Under the pieces are notes generated by a model that was given only the letters and a program-made list of their open reading frames with translations, was not told the DNA's origin and searched no databases. Position numbers and translations under genes: made by a program. A stretch of 8,379 nt of DNA, taken from positions 1 through 8,379 of the forward strand of contig CALZMS010000032.1 in the NCBI GenBank assembly GCA_945788595.1, in the 5' to 3' direction. Position 1 is the first letter of the stretch. Each line of letters starts with the position of its first letter. This stretch comes from an uncultured Lachnospiraceae bacterium (lineage in GTDB: Bacteria > Bacillota > Clostridia > Lachnospirales > Lachnospiraceae). Positions 4,189-8,379 of the stretch are shown here, piece by piece.

Positions 4189-5712
4189 TCATACTGTGGT
4201 ATTTTCCAGCGCCTTCACCTCCTGCAAAAGCGCCTTTGTCTCATCCTCCAGAATCAGACGGGGAATATACTCTTCATACAACTTCTGCGGATGCTCTTGC
4301 AGAAAAAGCACCGTATCCTCATGCTGTGTCATGGCCTCGATCAGCTGCAGATACTCCGCTTCATCCTCCCAGGCATCGTGCAGAAATCCAAGCACCCGAC
4401 TGATCTGCAGGCTGCACTCCTTCTCCAACAGATCTATCTTATTCTGCTTCCCGCCAATCCAATCCTCAGTCAGCACTTCACAGTCTTCTGCTGTGACCGC
4501 CTGATGTTTCAGACAAAAGCTGTAAAAATCATCCAGGATCCCCAGCTTCTGCTTTTCTGCCTGCAGCTCATTTTCCTGCAAAGGCATAGTCTTATGCCGG
4601 ATCTGCAGCGCTTTTTTCTGTTCTTCTATAAACTCTGCCGGCGATGTCTTCTGCCCGTTTGCCTCCTGCCGGTGCATCCACTCCGTGAGAAACTCCGCCC
4701 GTTCTTTGCACAGACTGTATCTTTTTCTCGCCTCATCCCAGCTTTTCGTCTTCTCTGCGATCAGACTGCTGCCATACTGCACCAGACAGCAGCGTTCTTC
4801 CCATCCGGCCGCTTTTGCCCGGGCAAGAAGCGCCTCATCCGGTTCTGCTTCCTCCAGCCGAAGCGAAGAAAAATCCGCCCCATAGCTTCTGTACAGCTCA
4901 TACCAGGAAAAAAACTCATGGGCAATGCTCTCGCACTGAAGATACTGGCTGACCAGCTCCTCATCCACCGGAATCCCCAGCTCTTCATACTCCAAAAGTA
5001 TCCGGGACAGATCCTCCCAGCCCCGGGCCGTCACAAACTGCAGCCGTTTCCCTTCCCGTCGGGTATAATAAAACCGGTCCTTTTTGCAATCCAGGAAAAA
5101 TAAAATGGCACCATGCAGACGATTTTCCCGGGCATAAGCCCGCCACACGCCATAATCCGGCTCGATCTCCAACCGTTTTACCCTGTCCAGGGTCACCATG
5201 TCAAATTCCCGGACAGAAGTATTGTATACATACGGATTTCCCGCTGTCACAATGATCCATCCTTCCGGAACGGAAAATTCACCGAATTTCTTTCCCTGCA
5301 ATAGCTGCAGCATGGTGGGCATCAGAGTCTCCGACACACAGTTGATCTCATCCAGAAACAAAATGCCTTCTTTTTTTCCGCTCTGCTCCATATAGGCATA
5401 GACGCTGCCGATGATCTCGCTCATAGTGTAGCGGGTGACCTCATATTCCTGCCCCTGATAGCTCTGTTTTGTGATCACCGGAAGTCCCACGGCGCTCTGG
5501 CGCGTATGGTGGGTCATGGTATACGCCACAAAGCCCACATCACAGCTCTCAGCTGCCTGCCGCACGATTTCCGTCTTGCCGATTCCCGGCGGTCCGATCA
5601 GCAGGATCGGTCGCTGTCTTGCCACCGGTATCCGAAAATCCCCTTCCTCTGTTCTGGCCGTGTATGCCTTCACGGTATGTATTATTTCTTCTTTTGCTCG
5701 CTGTATATTCAT
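4189..5712 (-). CDS. MoxR-type AAA+ ATPase
   Basis: A 507-residue ATPase. Walker A is GPPGIGKT (40-47), Walker B ILFLDEIN (117-124) and sensor 1 TAGNP (156-160). A VTLDRVKRLEIEPD stretch (about 173-186) carries the likely arginine finger, and FVTARGWEDLSRIL (226-239) looks like the sensor-2 helix. This order and spelling match MoxR-type ATPases. The second half (about 250-507) is mostly helical and charged, with no domain I recognise. The frame is open to 5760, but the true start is ATG 5712: AGGAGA lies 5 bases upstream and overlaps the stop of the preceding VWA gene, leaving a gap of only 7 bases. MoxR ATPases normally work with a VWA-domain partner as a chaperone-like remodelling machine, and the adjacent gene supplies exactly that. 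The target is unknown. The hexamer form and cytoplasmic location are inferred from the family. Confidence 0.87.
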   Translation of the reverse strand: MNIQRAKEEIIHTVKAYTARTEEGDFRIPVARQRPILLIGPPGIGKTEIVRQAAESCDVGFVAYTMTHHTRQSAVGLPVITKQSYQGQEYEVTRYTMSEIIGSVYAYMEQSGKKEGILFLDEINCVSETLMPTMLQLLQGKKFGEFSVPEGWIIVTAGNPYVYNTSVREFDMVTLDRVKRLEIEPDYGVWRAYARENRLHGAILFFLDCKKDRFYYTRREGKRLQFVTARGWEDLSRILLEYEELGIPVDEELVSQYLQCESIAHEFFSWYELYRSYGADFSSLRLEEAEPDEALLARAKAAGWEERCCLVQYGSSLIAEKTKSWDEARKRYSLCKERAEFLTEWMHRQEANGQKTSPAEFIEEQKKALQIRHKTMPLQENELQAEKQKLGILDDFYSFCLKHQAVTAEDCEVLTEDWIGGKQNKIDLLEKECSLQISRVLGFLHDAWEDEAEYLQLIEAMTQHEDTVLFLQEHPQKLYEEYIPRLILEDETKALLQEVKALENTTV

Positions 5713-5719
5713 GTTTCTC

Positions 5720-7351
5720 CTACTTTCCGCCACAGTAACCGAAGCTGCTCTCCTCATCAAACAGATTGGAAAATTCCCGATCGATATGAAGGTTCACCGG
5801 CCGGATAAAAGCCGGAAGCTTTCCCTTTAAAAGCCGCTCATTTAAATACACAAAGGCCGTCTCATACTCCGGAGCTTCCCGTGGAAATATGCCGTCACCA
5901 TCTGTAAAATAGATCAGTCCCTTCAGATCCCGGATTTCACCGCTTCTTTGCTTTTCCCGGATCCAGTCAAACACCGGCCGAAAATCTGTATTGCCAAAGC
6001 CGGTGATTTTCACATTTTTCCGGTATTCTTCCCAGTCATTTTCGCTTTCAATGAGCTGATAATCCTGGATCATGGAATCGCACTGCAGGATATGCACCCG
6101 CATCTTCCGGAAAAATCGCTCCTTCTTCTCCAGTATGGTAAACGTCTCCCGTAAAAACTGCTGCACGATATCCCCGGAACAGGAACCGGAGGTATCAATG
6201 GCGATCACCAGCTCCGAAAGTCTTCTCACCTCACTGGTCTCCAGAGGCTCCAGAAGCACCGGACCATCATAACGGCTCCGGCTGTAATGGTACAGTATCG
6301 GATCAAAATTGTCCTGATCCAGGATCCTCTCCTCCCCTGATACCATAAACCGTTCCAGAAATGCCTGGTACTCATACTCTGAAGCCTCAGGCTCCTGATA
6401 TTTTCTAACCGTATGACCGCCACTGCCCCGTATGCCTCCGGAAACACCTTCTTCAGAACCCTCCCCGGCGGCCCTTTTCTGCCGACGTATCTGACGCTTC
6501 CACTGCTCTATAGAATGCTCAGTAGTGTACCACAGCTGATGATCATCGCAGACAAAAAGCTGACAGATTTCCTGCTGCTGCTTTTCTGAAAGCTCCTGAA
6601 GTCGCGGGTAAAGCGCCGCCGCCGAAACCAGTTTCTCTTTTTCCAGGAAACGATAGACCTCCGTCCTCTGCTTCCGTTCCCCGGCAGGAACATTACGTTC
6701 ATAGCCAAGCCTTTTCTCCAAGATCCATTCTGCTACACAGTCGCAGCAGATATCCCAAATTTCCTTATCCTGTATCTGTCTGGCATAAAAAGGATGAAAT
6801 AAGTTCTGATGAAGCAATACATGGGCCACATCCCTCTGACACCGCTCACTGTCTTCCTCAAAAATATGCAAAAAGGAGGTTTCCTGCAAACACAGAGAAA
6901 ATCCATCCGTCCCCAGGCGCGCTACATAACCTTCTGTACGGGCCGGAAGCAGCAAGTGAAAGATCTGCCCAAGCCAGGGATAATAACGGTCAAATTTCCG
7001 TCCCAGAAGCGTCAAGACACGAGTGCACAGTGACTGTCTATGCTGCTGCTTTCTTCCTGATATCTCCATTGAATGGTCTGCCGCAAGAAGCACACCCAGG
7101 CAATCCATCTGTCCCTTCGCTACTGCCAGCGAAAGAAGGCGTCCTCTGTCTTCCTCCGGAAAAAATCCGTTTTCCATACAAACCCGCAGACCAACCAGAT
7201 CTCCCGTATCCAAAAGCTTTTCTCCGACAGTCCGGTGACGCAGCCGCAGATACTCCCCGCAGCGGATGCGATGATTTTCCTCCGGATCCGTCCCATGACA
7301 AAAAACGCGGATGGCCATATCAAGACGGACTCTTTCCTGACCACTTGTCAA
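5720..7351 (-). CDS. VWA-like (DUF2201-type) protein with ankyrin-like N-terminus
   Basis: A protein of up to 543 residues. Residues about 46-92 read like ankyrin repeats (LLDTGDLVGLRVCMENG, then LLSLAVAKGQMDCLGVLLAA). The centre (about 172-220) resembles the DUF2201 N-terminal metallopeptidase-like domain, but the zinc motif reads HVLLH (177-181) instead of HExxH. A basic, glycine-rich linker spans about 285-320. The C-terminal VWA-like domain has the MIDAS pattern DTSGS (386-390), GFGNTDFRP (451-459) and YFTDGDGIFP (481-490), closely matching DUF2201 VWA-like proteins. The partner MoxR ATPase starts 7 bases after its stop. The start is uncertain: the frame opens after a stop at 7394-7396, TTG 7351 has no clear ribosome site, and ATG 7318 has AGGAAAGAG upstream but rather far away. 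The text before 7318 (SGQERVRLD) still looks like protein. rsmI ends about 50 bases upstream, so the gene is probably co-transcribed with it. The function is unknown; metal-dependent binding of a target for the ATPase is inferred. Confidence 0.83.
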   Translation of the reverse strand: MTSGQERVRLDMAIRVFCHGTDPEENHRIRCGEYLRLRHRTVGEKLLDTGDLVGLRVCMENGFFPEEDRGRLLSLAVAKGQMDCLGVLLAADHSMEISGRKQQHRQSLCTRVLTLLGRKFDRYYPWLGQIFHLLLPARTEGYVARLGTDGFSLCLQETSFLHIFEEDSERCQRDVAHVLLHQNLFHPFYARQIQDKEIWDICCDCVAEWILEKRLGYERNVPAGERKQRTEVYRFLEKEKLVSAAALYPRLQELSEKQQQEICQLFVCDDHQLWYTTEHSIEQWKRQIRRQKRAAGEGSEEGVSGGIRGSGGHTVRKYQEPEASEYEYQAFLERFMVSGEERILDQDNFDPILYHYSRSRYDGPVLLEPLETSEVRRLSELVIAIDTSGSCSGDIVQQFLRETFTILEKKERFFRKMRVHILQCDSMIQDYQLIESENDWEEYRKNVKITGFGNTDFRPVFDWIREKQRSGEIRDLKGLIYFTDGDGIFPREAPEYETAFVYLNERLLKGKLPAFIRPVNLHIDREFSNLFDEESSFGYCGGK

Positions 7352-7400
7352 AAAACGTTCAAAATCCGTACTGATACGATCACCCGCTTTCTCTCAAATA

Positions 7401-8249
7401 TTATTCTTTATGTTCCAGAAGATACTGATAGATATCTCTCTTTGTGGTTCCCCGGTCCGCAGCTACCAGCTTCATGGCCTCTTTTCTGGAGATTCCCTGA
7501 CTTTCATACCGCTCCATATGTTCCTCAATGGATATCTCCTGCCAGCTTTCCTGTTTTTCCTTTGCAATGCTTTCCCGGCTTTTTCCCTCCAGCACCAGCA
7601 CGCATTCGCCCCGGGGCTCATTTTGACTGTACCAGTCCACTGCCCCTTTCAGCGTAGTCTGAAACGCTGTTTCGTGCTTTTTCGTCAGTTCCCGGCAGAC
7701 CGTGATCTTTCGTTCTCCCAGGGTATCGTAAAGCTCCTGCAGAGTGCGAAGCAGCCGGTGGGGTGCCTCATACAGGACAATCGTTCTTGTCTCTGCCTTT
7801 AATTCCTCCAACACCGCCTGTTTTTCCTTTTTATCTGAAGGAAGAAAGGCCTCAAAAGCAAACCTGCGGGTAGAAAGTCCCGACATGGTCAGAGCTGTGA
7901 TACAGGCCGCCGGTCCCGGCACACTGGATACCGGAATGCCTGCTTCCAGGCACATTTTCACCAGCTCTTCCCCCGGGTCTGAAATACCCGGTGTGCCCGC
8001 GTCTGTGATCAGTGCCACGGTAAGGCCGCCCAGTATTTTTTCCACCAGCTGATGTCCCTTTTCGATCTTATTATACTCATGATAACTGGTCATGGGCGTT
8101 TTTATTTCAAAATGATTCAGCAGCCGGAGGCTGTTTCTTGTATCCTCCGCCGCGATCAGATCCGCTTCCTTCAATATTCTCACCACGCGGAAAGTGATAT
8201 CCTCAAGATTTCCGATGGGCGTGGCACAAAGATACAGTTTTCCTGACAT
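7401..8249 (-). CDS. rsmI: 16S rRNA (cytidine1402-2'-O)-methyltransferase
   Basis: A 282-residue protein that transfers a methyl group from SAM to the 2'-OH of C1402 in the 16S rRNA decoding centre. Family motifs are clear: YLCATPIGNLEDIT (6-19), AAEDTRNS (33-40), TDAGTPGISDPG (82-93), VPGPAA (110-115), FAFEAFLP (130-137) and RTIVLYEAPHRL. Length is normal for the family. The frame is open back to 8351, but ATG 8249 is the start: AGGAGA sits 9 bases upstream, the protein then begins MSGKLYLCATPIGN as expected, and only one base separates it from the stop of the preceding gene. The extra upstream residues are the trmN6 tail read in another frame. trmN6 followed by rsmI is a common Firmicutes order. 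Confidence 0.96.
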   Translation of the reverse strand: MSGKLYLCATPIGNLEDITFRVVRILKEADLIAAEDTRNSLRLLNHFEIKTPMTSYHEYNKIEKGHQLVEKILGGLTVALITDAGTPGISDPGEELVKMCLEAGIPVSSVPGPAACITALTMSGLSTRRFAFEAFLPSDKKEKQAVLEELKAETRTIVLYEAPHRLLRTLQELYDTLGERKITVCRELTKKHETAFQTTLKGAVDWYSQNEPRGECVLVLEGKSRESIAKEKQESWQEISIEEHMERYESQGISRKEAMKLVAADRGTTKRDIYQYLLEHKE

Positions 8250-8250
8250 A

Positions 8251-8379
8251 TTATGCGTTCTCCTGTTCTGCGTCCTTCTCTCTTCCCTTGCCCGGCTGCC
8301 AGTCCATACCGTAGATCTCATGGATCTGCTGACTGTACTGTCCCGGCACATCGTAAACGATCAGCGGCTTTTCCACCGT
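8251..8379 (-). CDS. trmN6: C-terminus of tRNA1(Val) adenine-37 N6-methyltransferase (partial)
   Basis: A frame entering from the right edge codes for 42 residues and ends with TAA at 8251-8253. The text KPLIVYDVPGQYSQQIHEIYG matches the C-terminal consensus of the Firmicutes TrmN6/YabB group (PPLIVY...YT.EI..IYG). A short polar tail (KGREKDAEQENA) follows. Position directly before rsmI, with a single base between the genes, supports the call. The catalytic part lies outside the window. Confidence 0.75.
   Translation of the reverse strand, partial: TVEKPLIVYDVPGQYSQQIHEIYGMDWQPGKGREKDAEQENA

Noticed and set aside
4182..4203. Possible terminator after the MoxR gene (ATAC/GTAT stem followed by T7, minus strand)
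   Set aside because: The stem is only 4 bp and AT-rich; too weak to list as a terminator, though the T7 run is real.
3548..4504. Long + strand open frame of 318 codons opposite spmA and the MoxR gene
   Set aside because: Its translation is serine/proline/arginine-rich low-complexity text typical of the reverse strand of a real gene, and it spans two well-supported minus-strand genes.

Overview
The window reads as chromosomal DNA from a spore-forming Clostridia bacterium, most likely Lachnospiraceae. The reasons are a sporulation gene (spmA), AGGAG-type ribosome binding sites, mixed GC content, a Firmicutes-style trmN6-rsmI pair, and a TrsS-type radical SAM protein. This placement is inferred from gene content and style, not from a database search.

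Left part (+ strand, 1-2845): the end of an unidentified gene, a 485-residue radical SAM protein of the TrsS family with an unusual 16-cysteine insert, and an AMP-dependent (phenylacetate-CoA ligase-like) adenylating enzyme. The three overlap by 8 and 4 bases, so they form one translationally coupled operon. The substrate is unknown.

Middle (2846-3372): a compact locus that looks like a type I toxin-antitoxin system. It has a + strand promoter with an extended -10, a leader of about 100 nt whose Shine-Dalgarno sequence sits in a hairpin with an alternative partner, and a 51-residue one-membrane-segment peptide. A shared bidirectional terminator overlaps the end of the peptide gene. A strong convergent minus-strand promoter would make a short antisense RNA. 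The beginning of the leader and the beginning of the antisense RNA are related sequences, so an imperfect inverted repeat flanks the gene. I regard this as the most interesting part of the window.

Right part (all minus strand, 3373-8379, read from right to left): the end of trmN6 (tRNA methyltransferase), rsmI (16S rRNA C1402 2'-O-methyltransferase), a 543-residue ankyrin-like/VWA (DUF2201-type) protein whose zinc-peptidase-like motif has lost its glutamate, a MoxR-type AAA ATPase, and spmA. The first four genes are closely spaced and probably co-transcribed. The MoxR/VWA pair is a typical ATPase plus metal-ion-dependent-adhesion-site partner module. spmA follows a 111-base gap and has its own candidate sporulation-type promoter. 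Its usual neighbour spmB is missing, and the toxin-antitoxin locus lies where spmB would be expected. SpmA also carries an extra charged linker.
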